DNA from: MGIIa-K1 sp964577145
Lineage (GTDB): Archaea; Thermoplasmatota; Poseidoniia; Poseidoniales; Poseidoniaceae
DNA length: 53,444 bases
Direction of reading: 5' to 3'
Assembly (NCBI GenBank): GCA_964577145.1
Contig: CAZNXM010000010.1
Span: 1-53,444 of the forward strand
Below the pieces are notes generated by a model. That model saw only the letters and a program-made list of their open reading frames with translations. It had not been told where the DNA came from and ran no database searches. Both the position numbers and the translations under genes were made by a program. Numbering within the stretch: position 1 is the first letter of the stretch; each line of letters opens with the position of its first letter. Positions 42,774 to 50,181 of this stretch are shown one piece after another.

Positions 42774-44495
42774 ATGGAAGAAGAAGAACAACGTTTCCAG
42801 AAAGGAGATCTTGGTGCTGTAATGGCCGCATACCCTCACATTGCTGAATGGGTAAAAGACTTCGAGGCTCAATATGGGTCCCGTCCTTACTACTATGGTC
42901 CATTGGATAGAGATGCAAGAAAGATGGAACCTATGAATCTAATTTATTTGGCAAAGGAGCCGATTTTTGTTCATATTTACCGGCCAATCGATGATTCTGG
43001 CAATGAAAGTGGTCAGACATTGTGGTTTGGTCTTGAACCGCAACTAACCGACGAAGAAGAAAATATTCGTAGAATCTTGACGGAAACATTGTTGCAAGAA
43101 GCACCAGCAGCCCCTTCTTTTACTACAGATGATGAATTTGAGAATATCCTTACGGGAATGATAGACCGCTATACTATGCTCGAAAGCGAAGCACGTGGAA
43201 TGACTCGTCGCCAAGGTCGCATGTGGGAAGCACTTGGAATGGATGACAAGCGCCTCATTGTCACAGAGGAACAGAGAGAAAGGTTGCGCTATATCATCAT
43301 TCGAGATTTAATTCGAAATGGGCCACTAGAACCTCTACTTAGTGATGAAATGCTTGAGGATATTCACTCAGTAGGTCTCAAGCATATTCACATGGATCAC
43401 AAGGTTTTCGGAATGGTAACTTCGAATATCAGATTCCGTGAACGCGATATGCTTGCGAGATATCTGCGTGCAATGAGTGAACGTATTGGCCGTCCTGTAT
43501 CGGATAATAAGCCAATTATCGATGGGGCCCTCCTAGATGGTTCTCGTATCAATATCATTTTCTCTGACGACGTGAGCATGCTTGGTCCGTCATTCACCAT
43601 TCGTAAATTCGCCGAGGAGACAATTTCCATTACTCAATTGATAGAATGGGGTACGATGAGTGCCCAGATTGCTGCATATGTGTGGATTTGCCTTGAATAT
43701 GGAATGTCATTATTGGTAAGTGGAGAAACAGCGTCTGGAAAGACAACCACTCTCAATGCAATATTACCATTCATCGACCATAATGTCAAGATTTACTCTG
43801 CTGAAGATACACCTGAAGTGAAAGTACGCCACAAGATTTGGCAGAGACTGGTTACTCGTGATTCAAAGAATGAAGATTCTAGAGTCGAGATGTTCGATTT
43901 ATTGAAGGCTGCATTACGTTCCCGTCCTCGCTACATCATTATTGGAGAGATTCGAGGTGTTGAGGGTGCTACTGCTTTCCAAGCAATGCAGACTGGTCAC
44001 CCGGTAATTGCGACATTCCACGCATCATCAATCGTTAAGATGATTCAGAGATTTACTGGAGACCCAATCAATGTGCCAATTCGTTTCTTCGACAACTTGA
44101 ACTTTGCAATGTTCCAAGAAGTGGTTGAGGCTCCAGGTGGAGGGATAGCTCGTAGAATTACAGGAATCGACGAAGTTATTGGCTACAATAAGCACTCTGA
44201 TGGTGTATTGACACGTGGTATGTTTGAATGGGACCCGGTTAAGGATAAGCATTACTTCAGAGGAATGTTCCAATCCCACTTGATGGAGAATAAAATCGCT
44301 GCGCAAATGGGATTTGAAAATAAGCGAGACGTATATGATGAATTGATGCGTAGAGCAGAAGCGATTCAGAGAATGACCGATCGTGGTTTGACTCATTATG
44401 ATGATGTTTTTGATTTATTGAATCTTTACTATAGTAGCGATTTCGAAACATTCAGCGCAGCGATTGACACTTGGGTCAGTATTACTGAGCGCTGA
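42774..44495 (+). CDS. arlI: ArlI, archaellum motor ATPase
   Basis: A 573-residue type II/IV secretion ATPase that drives both filament assembly and rotation. After an N-terminal domain of ~290 residues come Walker A SGETASGKT (G317-T324), the Asp box YSAEDTPEVK, Walker B RPRYIIIGEIRGVE, and the His box MQTGHPVIATFHA. This is the ordered set for the PilT/VirB11/ArlI class. The arginines in RLVTRDSKNEDSRVE and RSRPRY are candidates for finger residues. GGTGA lies 6 nt before its ATG, overlapping the ArlH end. The length is typical for ArlI. Confidence 0.95.
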   Translation: MEEEEQRFQKGDLGAVMAAYPHIAEWVKDFEAQYGSRPYYYGPLDRDARKMEPMNLIYLAKEPIFVHIYRPIDDSGNESGQTLWFGLEPQLTDEEENIRRILTETLLQEAPAAPSFTTDDEFENILTGMIDRYTMLESEARGMTRRQGRMWEALGMDDKRLIVTEEQRERLRYIIIRDLIRNGPLEPLLSDEMLEDIHSVGLKHIHMDHKVFGMVTSNIRFRERDMLARYLRAMSERIGRPVSDNKPIIDGALLDGSRINIIFSDDVSMLGPSFTIRKFAEETISITQLIEWGTMSAQIAAYVWICLEYGMSLLVSGETASGKTTTLNAILPFIDHNVKIYSAEDTPEVKVRHKIWQRLVTRDSKNEDSRVEMFDLLKAALRSRPRYIIIGEIRGVEGATAFQAMQTGHPVIATFHASSIVKMIQRFTGDPINVPIRFFDNLNFAMFQEVVEAPGGGIARRITGIDEVIGYNKHSDGVLTRGMFEWDPVKDKHYFRGMFQSHLMENKIAAQMGFENKRDVYDELMRRAEAIQRMTDRGLTHYDDVFDLLNLYYSSDFETFSAAIDTWVSITER

Positions 44496-44518
44496 AGATA
44501 GGAGCAGGGTGAATTACA

Positions 44519-46324
44519 ATGGAGCGCATGGCGACATGGCAGATCGCCTTACGACGCTTGGAAATGCCCGTAGGGGTGTTTGCACTTACGCATGTATTAC
44601 CTGCGGTTTTAGCCGGTCTAGGTACTGCTGGAATAATGATTTGGATCACTGGAGGTTTTTCAGAAGGTGGATTATTTTCGGGGTTTTCTGGAGTTTTTTT
44701 ACTATTTGTTCTTCCATTTCTTACCGGCGCTTCTGCAATATATTTTCCAGTATTAGAAGTAAATAAATCGGCGATTAAAATCGAGAAAGAGATGCACATG
44801 TTCATCACAAGGATGGGCATTCTCTCACTAGGTGAAGTAGGTGCAAGTACGATTTTCGATATTCTACGGCAGATGAAAGATTACGGCGAATTAGCCCAAG
44901 AAGTCAAGAGAATTGAGACACTTGTTGAAAAATGGCATACATCTTTGCCAGAGGCTGCAAGAATTGTTGGCCAGCAATCACCTTCATCGATATGGTCTGA
45001 TTTCCTTGATCGAATGGCTTTCTCAATCGAAGCAGGTCAACCAATTGATGATTTCATGCGTGCAGAACAGGAAACAGTTGCGGAGCAATACAACACTCTG
45101 TATGATACGCGCCTCGAGAGTGTAGATACGCTGAAGGAGATCTATGTGTCTTTAGTTTCCGCAGGTTTATTCGGTTTGGTAATTGCTGGAATCCATCTGA
45201 TTCTGTTCGAAATTGGTGGAGAAGGCGATACTCCAATAGAGATAGCGAGTCGAATTCGTTGGCTACTATTATCTGGCTTGATATTCGTCGTTATCCAACT
45301 TGGAGCGTACTTTGCTTTCCGTGCCACAATTCCCGATGATCAGATTTTTGCAAGAGATGAATTTACCACTCAATTTAGATCGCTTTTCCGACAGACTTGG
45401 TTAGGTGCAGGAATCATAAGTTTTGCATTATTGATTCTTACAATATTGGTTGTGATTTCCTACTGGAGTGAATTAGGTTCGACTTGGGATAAATATGGGT
45501 TAATTTTGATTGCTGTTCCACTATCACCACTCCTTGTACCAGCGACATTGGTAAGACGTGAAGAAAAGAGAGTATTGCGTAGAGATGAAGCATACCCCGA
45601 TTTTGTGCGTGCATTAGGAGGGACTGCTCAGGCTCGTAGTGCAGAACCTTCTGCAACAGTTAGAGCGCTGAGAGGGATCGATTTCGGTATGCTCGATAGG
45701 TCAATCGACCGACTTGAAAAGAGGTTGTCAACACGTATTGATTCAGAACGAGCATGGGATTACTTTGCTGCGGATACCAATTCTGCAGTCATTAGTCGTT
45801 TCAATAGAATTTACATCGAAGGCAGCCAATCGAGTGGAGAGCCAGCAGCAACTGCGGACATGGTTTCTAAATCGGTATCTAATATCCTATCACTGCGCCG
45901 TAGACGTTCTCTTTCGGCTTCAACTATGTGGGGAGTTGCACTTGGTTTGTTAATCAGTACAGTCACAAGCCTTAACGTGACTATTACGATTGTTTTGAAA
46001 CTCGGTGAATCTATTGCTGGTGTTGCTCAAGGTATTGCTGACAATACCGACATCAGTGAATTGACTGAAACAGCAGGTGGTTTTGCTTTACCTGTAATGG
46101 AAGACCCTGGTGGAGTTGCTGACAATATCATGATGTTCAAGATCATCGCTTCTATCCTCATCTTAATTCAGGTACTTGCTGTATCTTTGATTTCGACCCG
46201 CTTGCGCGGCGGCGGCTTCACAAGTGCAATTGGTCAGACGGTACAATTGCTCTGGATAGCAGCGATTACCAGCCTAATCTCCTCGTACATCCTTGATGGC
46301 GCATCATCATTATTCGGAGCTTAA
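44519..46324 (+). CDS. arlJ: ArlJ, archaellum platform membrane protein
   Basis: A 601-residue polytopic protein with two T2SF-type domains, the membrane platform on which ArlI acts. Membrane segments cluster near residues 20-85, ~210-290, ~320-365 and at the C-terminus (LLISTVTSLNVTITIVL; ILILIQVLAVSLIS). The cytoplasmic domains hold MHMFITRMGILSLGEVGAS and PDFVRALGGTAQARSAEPS, typical contact regions with the ATPase. GGTGA is 6 nt upstream of the ATG at 44519; a second ATG at 44528 is possible. The stop overlaps the convergent nth stop in TTAA. No chemotaxis gene follows. Confidence 0.93.
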   Translation: MERMATWQIALRRLEMPVGVFALTHVLPAVLAGLGTAGIMIWITGGFSEGGLFSGFSGVFLLFVLPFLTGASAIYFPVLEVNKSAIKIEKEMHMFITRMGILSLGEVGASTIFDILRQMKDYGELAQEVKRIETLVEKWHTSLPEAARIVGQQSPSSIWSDFLDRMAFSIEAGQPIDDFMRAEQETVAEQYNTLYDTRLESVDTLKEIYVSLVSAGLFGLVIAGIHLILFEIGGEGDTPIEIASRIRWLLLSGLIFVVIQLGAYFAFRATIPDDQIFARDEFTTQFRSLFRQTWLGAGIISFALLILTILVVISYWSELGSTWDKYGLILIAVPLSPLLVPATLVRREEKRVLRRDEAYPDFVRALGGTAQARSAEPSATVRALRGIDFGMLDRSIDRLEKRLSTRIDSERAWDYFAADTNSAVISRFNRIYIEGSQSSGEPAATADMVSKSVSNILSLRRRRSLSASTMWGVALGLLISTVTSLNVTITIVLKLGESIAGVAQGIADNTDISELTETAGGFALPVMEDPGGVADNIMMFKIIASILILIQVLAVSLISTRLRGGGFTSAIGQTVQLLWIAAITSLISSYILDGASSLFGA

Positions 46325-46971
46325 CGCCGCGCTTCTTCTCGGATTCTTTTCTTAGTAGCGGCCCAGCCACAGATAGGGCATTCAAGTAAATCATGGCCTC
46401 TTGCAGGGCAGTGTTCACGACCGAAGAAGATTATTTGCAGGTGTAGTTTATTCCAAGTTTCTCGTGGGAATAATTTCTTCAGGTCCTTTTCGGTTTGTTC
46501 GACATTCTTTCCATTTGTAAGACCCCAACGAGTAGCTAGCCGATGGATATGTGTGTCAACCGGGAATGCAGGAACTCCAAATGCTTGGGCCATTACTACT
46601 GATGCAGTTTTGTGTCCGACTCCGGGGAGGGCTTCTAATCCCTCGAATGAAGTAGGAACTTTTCCTTCGTAATTTTCAACAAGCATCACAGATAGACCCT
46701 TGATGTTTCTCGCCTTTGTCGGAGCGAGCCCGATTTCGCGAATCATCACCTTAATTTCTTCAGCATCAAGCAGTGCCATTGAGTGGGCATCAGGACCACG
46801 TCGGAATAATTCTGGCGTAACTTGATTCACTTTTTTGTCGGTGGTTTGAGCACTCATTAGCACAGCTACAAGCAACTGGTACGGGGATTCATGGTCAAGA
46901 GGGATTGGAGTTTCGTGATGTAATTTATTGAGAATCTCCATGATGCGTACAGCCTTATCAGCACGCTTCAT
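46321..46971 (-). CDS. nth: Endonuclease III (DNA glycosylase/AP lyase), altered cluster loop
   Basis: A 216-residue base-excision glycosylase that removes oxidised pyrimidines. The helix-hairpin-helix ALPGVGHKTASVV carries catalytic K121, and VDTHIHRLATRWGL carries catalytic D139. The C-terminal [4Fe-4S] loop is unusual: C188, C198 and C201 are present, but the second usual cysteine is a Leu and the fourth is an Ala, leaving CPARGHDLLECPICGW instead of C-X6-C-X2-C-X5-C. The enzyme may lack the cluster or use another ligand. GGTGA lies 7 nt before the start. It is the last gene of the PolX-small protein-Nth operon, a DNA repair grouping. Confidence 0.92.
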   Translation of the reverse strand: MKRADKAVRIMEILNKLHHETPIPLDHESPYQLLVAVLMSAQTTDKKVNQVTPELFRRGPDAHSMALLDAEEIKVMIREIGLAPTKARNIKGLSVMLVENYEGKVPTSFEGLEALPGVGHKTASVVMAQAFGVPAFPVDTHIHRLATRWGLTNGKNVEQTEKDLKKLFPRETWNKLHLQIIFFGREHCPARGHDLLECPICGWAATKKRIREEARR

Positions 46972-46977
46972 GCACGT

Positions 46978-47193
46978 TCACCCCTGGTAGTCTACGCCGT
47001 ATTCCTCACCGGTCTTCCAAGCCCAAACGCTACCTAGAATCATTCCTGCAAAGGGAATTACATTACATGGGAACCATACTGCGAAGGAGTAGTTATCTTC
47101 GCTCGCCCCCATTCCAAGCCAAAGCAAGTATCCGAGGATAGTCGCGGGGAAGAAACACAACAAGCCAATGATGAAAGCGCGCAGGGACCTCAT
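46978..47193 (-). CDS. Small two-helix membrane protein
   Basis: A 71-residue protein with two hydrophobic helices (AFIIGLLCFFPATILGYLLWLG and WFPCNVIPFAGMILGSVWAWK) and a short polar end (TGEEYGVDYQG). I do not recognise the family. It sits between polX and nth, 4 bp after the polX stop, with GGTGAG overlapping that stop as ribosome binding site. The conserved operon spacing argues that it is real, but a role in repair is only guessed. Confidence 0.65.
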   Translation of the reverse strand: MRSLRAFIIGLLCFFPATILGYLLWLGMGASEDNYSFAVWFPCNVIPFAGMILGSVWAWKTGEEYGVDYQG

Positions 47194-47197
47194 ATTC

Positions 47198-49129
47198 TCA
47201 CCCCAACAGTCGGTGGTTCATCTCATCTGCGGAAAGAGAATTCAGTACATCACCCGATTCAAGCCACCCCTTACGAGCGACCATTACCCCGTAATCAATA
47301 TCTCCAAGACCTTTGATTGAGTGTGCATCTGGGTTGATTACAACTGGTACGCCAAGTTCCTTTGCCCTTTTGCAAAGGCGCCAATCAAGGTCCAATCGAT
47401 ATGGGGATGCATTGAGTTCTACCGCTTTGAGAATACCATTTGAATTCTGCTCAGCCATAGATTCCAAGATTGTGTGGAGGTCGATTTCGTAGCCTTCCCT
47501 TCCTTGAAGAATTCTGCCAGTAGGATGGCCCAATACTGTAGTAGCAGGGTGGTCAAGACACTTCAGCAAATCTTCAGTATTTTGGCTTTCATCACGACTA
47601 CGCCAGCGTCCCATTGCGTGTACTGAGGCGACGACATAATCGATTTGAGCCAGGACCTCATCGGGATGATCCAACTTTCCATCTTCAAGAATATCAGACT
47701 CAACACCACTGAACAATCTGAAATCAACACCCTCATCTGCCCATTCTTTGTTGTATTTTTGCATGGTCTCATGTTGGGCTAGTAAGTCGTCTGCAGATGC
47801 ACCATGGGCCACTTGCAGAGTAGGAGAATGGTCAGCGATTCCAAGCCACGACCATCCTAATTTCCGTGCAGCAGCAGCCATTTGTTCCAAACTTGCTTCA
47901 CCATCAGACAATAATGTGTGATTATGCAAGGACCCTCGGATATCACTCAAATCAACTAGGTTTGGTAGATTTGATGCAAGGGATGCTTCGATTTCCCCCA
48001 TGTCTTCTCTGAGTTCTGGAGTTACATACTCCATGCCGAGGTGTCGATATATATCGGCTTCATCTGAAGCTGGTAGCGAAGTTGCTGCAGCCTCTAGCCC
48101 AGTTAGTTCAGTCTCTGGCATCAAACCGAATTCGTTGAGTTTCAATCCCCTATCTTGCGCTGCTTGTCTCATACGGATATTATGTTCCTTACTTCCGGTA
48201 AAGTACGCTAATGTGTAGGCGAAGACATGTGGTGGCACCATTCTGATTTGTGCATCCATTGTTCCACCTGATTCAAGTTGCTCGTAATCCTCACCACCAA
48301 TGGCATCCAATACATTGGCATCGAGATGGCCAAGAGTGAATCCACCATCGAATATCGAGGTATCAAGGATTACAGATACTTTGGAATCGCCTGCGCCTTT
48401 AACATCGGCAATACCTTTGAGCGATAGAATTGCTTTGGTCACTTCTTCGACATCGTCTGGCTGAACTGCTGCAACGATATCGAGGTCACCAATGGTTTCA
48501 CGTCTGCGTCGAGCACTACCTGCAAGTTCTGCCTTCATCACGCCATCAATGCCTTCGACCATCGAGAGGAAAGTATGCCCATAACGCAAGCCGATATCAA
48601 GGCGGCGTCGGGCACTGAAACGGGCTAGTAGGTCTATACCATCGAGTATTCTCTGCTGACTCTTCGCTCCGAAACCCTTCAACGGTGCAACCTCATTCTT
48701 CACACAGGTTTCCTGAAGGTCTGCAACACTTTCAACACCTAATTTTTCGTTTAGCATCTTGATTTTCTTGGGCCCTACTCCTGGAATACCAAGCATTTCG
48801 ATTAGTCCCTCAGGGGTTTCATCGTGCAATCTAATCCAATCATCAGGCCAACGCCCTTCTCCAACGGCTTGGCTTATTGCTGAGCCGAGACCCTTGCCGA
48901 TTCCTTTGAGGTCGAATAATTCTCCAGATGCGACTAATTCACCTAGATCTTGGGAGAGTGAACCAATCAAGCGAGAGCCATTTTGGTATGACCTAGTGCG
49001 AAACATATTCGCACCAGAGAGTTCGAGCAAGACTGCCATTTGATGCAATGCGCTAGAAACTTGGTTACGGCTGAAGTACGGGGGCCCAGATGGTCGGGCC
49101 TTCGGCAATCTCCAACTTCCACCGCCCAT
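47198..49129 (-). CDS. polX: DNA polymerase X with C-terminal PHP domain
   Basis: A 643-residue PolX-PHP fusion for gap filling in DNA repair. The N-terminal helix-hairpin-helix part (FDLKGIGKGLGSAISQ, LGIPGVGPKKIKML, KGFGAKSQQRIL) precedes the nucleotidyltransferase core ELAGSARRRRETIGDLDIVAAV, whose DLD holds two metal-binding aspartates; the third is in MDAQIRMVPP. About 25-30 extra residues separate KVSVIL from this third Asp. The C-terminal PHP domain (GSLHNHTLLSDGEASLEQ, GIADHSP, GVESDIL, SVHAMG, INPDAHS) is a metal-dependent phosphoesterase giving 3'-5' exonuclease or phosphatase activity. It heads an operon with nth. Confidence 0.94.
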   Translation of the reverse strand: MGGGSWRLPKARPSGPPYFSRNQVSSALHQMAVLLELSGANMFRTRSYQNGSRLIGSLSQDLGELVASGELFDLKGIGKGLGSAISQAVGEGRWPDDWIRLHDETPEGLIEMLGIPGVGPKKIKMLNEKLGVESVADLQETCVKNEVAPLKGFGAKSQQRILDGIDLLARFSARRRLDIGLRYGHTFLSMVEGIDGVMKAELAGSARRRRETIGDLDIVAAVQPDDVEEVTKAILSLKGIADVKGAGDSKVSVILDTSIFDGGFTLGHLDANVLDAIGGEDYEQLESGGTMDAQIRMVPPHVFAYTLAYFTGSKEHNIRMRQAAQDRGLKLNEFGLMPETELTGLEAAATSLPASDEADIYRHLGMEYVTPELREDMGEIEASLASNLPNLVDLSDIRGSLHNHTLLSDGEASLEQMAAAARKLGWSWLGIADHSPTLQVAHGASADDLLAQHETMQKYNKEWADEGVDFRLFSGVESDILEDGKLDHPDEVLAQIDYVVASVHAMGRWRSRDESQNTEDLLKCLDHPATTVLGHPTGRILQGREGYEIDLHTILESMAEQNSNGILKAVELNASPYRLDLDWRLCKRAKELGVPVVINPDAHSIKGLGDIDYGVMVARKGWLESGDVLNSLSADEMNHRLLG

Positions 49130-49148
49130 GAACAGTGGAGAGCGGGCC

Positions 49149-49162
49149 GGGTTGAAGAACCC
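49149..49162. promoter_or_regulatory. Hairpin between polX and a divergent membrane protein gene
   Basis: GGGTTGAAGAACCC, a 5-bp stem with a GAAG loop, lies 12 nt before the ATG at 49175 and 19 nt before the polX ATG. It is weaker than the others and could be a chance occurrence, but it sits in another divergent promoter. Confidence 0.35.
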
Positions 49163-49174
49163 CTTCCTACTGCC

Positions 49175-49510
49175 ATGTGCATGCTCGGCCCCGAAGGCAT
49201 TGAGGTCCTAGCCGAGTCTATGTGCGCCATCTCGTTGTTAGCATTCATTTTCATTGCAACATTTTCGCGTTCGGAGAAGCTCGAAATAGCGGCTCAGAAT
49301 TTCATTATGACATCATTACTCCTCACCGCAGTGATTCTTTGGTGGCTATCTTATGCCGGAGGGAGTTTGTGGGGTTCTTACTATCTGGCCAAGCCACTAT
49401 CAGTGCTGTGCATCATTATTGCAGTTGCAGCCCGAATGAATATCAAGGGCCAAAACGTTTCATTCGGGGCAAATCCGCACACTATTGGAAAGAACGACGA
49501 ATCTGAGTGA
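49175..49510 (+). CDS. Small membrane protein, three helices
   Basis: A protein of up to 111 residues with three hydrophobic segments (MCAISLLAFIFIATF; FIMTSLLLTAVILWWLSYAGG; LSVLCIIIAVAARMN) and a polar tail. The family is not recognised. The start is uncertain: ATG 49175 (MCMLGPEG), 49181 or 49220 (MCAISLL). The stop is adjacent to the NifU-like stop. The reading frame's hydrophobic pattern and its fit between two real genes support it. Confidence 0.55.
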   Translation: MCMLGPEGIEVLAESMCAISLLAFIFIATFSRSEKLEIAAQNFIMTSLLLTAVILWWLSYAGGSLWGSYYLAKPLSVLCIIIAVAARMNIKGQNVSFGANPHTIGKNDESE

Positions 49511-49819
49511 TCAGACAATCTCGCCGACTTTATCCGCTTCATCAGCCATTTTCTTGTCGATGAAAGTGCGCATATATTCCGGCAATTCACCATTTACGAA
49601 AACAACATCTTCAACATTTTCAAGTTTCATCAACGAGTAGTAAATCTGCATTGCAGTCATCGGAGTTGAAGAGCAACCAACGCATCCACCATCGAGGGAT
49701 AGCATAACCACTCCACCGGCGGTATCGATGACTGTGACAACTCCATCATGTGCATCAAGAATCTCTTGAACTGGTCCAATTTCAGAAAGGACCTCTTCCG
49801 CACTGATTGCCATTACCAT
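49511..49819 (-). CDS. NifU-like Fe-S scaffold domain protein
   Basis: A 102-residue protein consisting of the NifU C-terminal (Nfu) domain. GGCVGCSSTPMTA holds the CxxC pair that carries a transient [4Fe-4S] cluster for delivery to target enzymes. The family's usual form is GxCxxCxxS. The window encodes candidate clients such as the membrane oxidoreductase and the dehydratase. I set the start at 49819 (MVMAISAEEV); the longer frame adds a short MIGGSRCP leader, and MAISAEEV (49813) is also possible. Confidence 0.85.
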   Translation of the reverse strand: MVMAISAEEVLSEIGPVQEILDAHDGVVTVIDTAGGVVMLSLDGGCVGCSSTPMTAMQIYYSLMKLENVEDVVFVNGELPEYMRTFIDKKMADEADKVGEIV

Positions 49820-49880
49820 GGGGCAACGGCTGCCACCTATCAACCATCGCCTTCATAATCGAGTAATGATTGGGTCATAC

Positions 49881-50099
49881 ATGGGTCTATTCAGTAAGAC
49901 AGAGATGCACGATTTCAAGGTAAATGGAATGGGTTGCGGTTCTTGTGAGCGTAAGATCGATGCAGCTCTCAAGAGTTTGAAAGGCGTAAAGAAAGTAGAA
50001 GCATCCTCGTCCGAAGGACGAGTGACGGTTACTGTAAAGGGTCTGGATTCGGCAATAATTGTGACCGCAATTGAGAGCGTCGGCTTCACAGTAGAGTGA
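49881..50099 (+). CDS. Heavy-metal-associated (HMA/CopZ-like) protein
   Basis: A 72-residue soluble metal chaperone. HDFKVNGMGCGSCERKIDAAL carries the GMxCxxC Cu(I)-binding motif (here GMGCGSC), and the whole length is one ferredoxin-like HMA fold ending SVGFTVE. It could hand copper to a P-type ATPase or to cytochrome oxidase; no such gene is in view. The start 49881 (MGLFSKTEMHDF) has a TTCATAATC promoter element centred about 26 bp upstream, implying a leaderless mRNA. ATG 49866 is an alternative. Confidence 0.85.
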   Translation: MGLFSKTEMHDFKVNGMGCGSCERKIDAALKSLKGVKKVEASSSEGRVTVTVKGLDSAIIVTAIESVGFTVE

Positions 50100-50132
50100 A
50101 CATAAACGCTGTACGGCGTCGATTTATACAGG

Positions 50133-50153
50133 GATGCCCTTATGAAGGGTATC
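50133..50153. promoter_or_regulatory. Hairpin upstream of hppA
   Basis: Nine-bp stem with one G-T pair: arms GATGCCCTT and AAGGGTATC around an ATG triloop. It lies 29 nt before the hppA start and just after an ATTTATAC TATA-like element (about 50122-50129). It would fall at the 5' end of the hppA transcript, or it may end transcription from the HMA gene 34 bp upstream. Confidence 0.45.
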
Positions 50154-50181
50154 AAGGTCGGCGGGCCAACAGGTGTATCAT

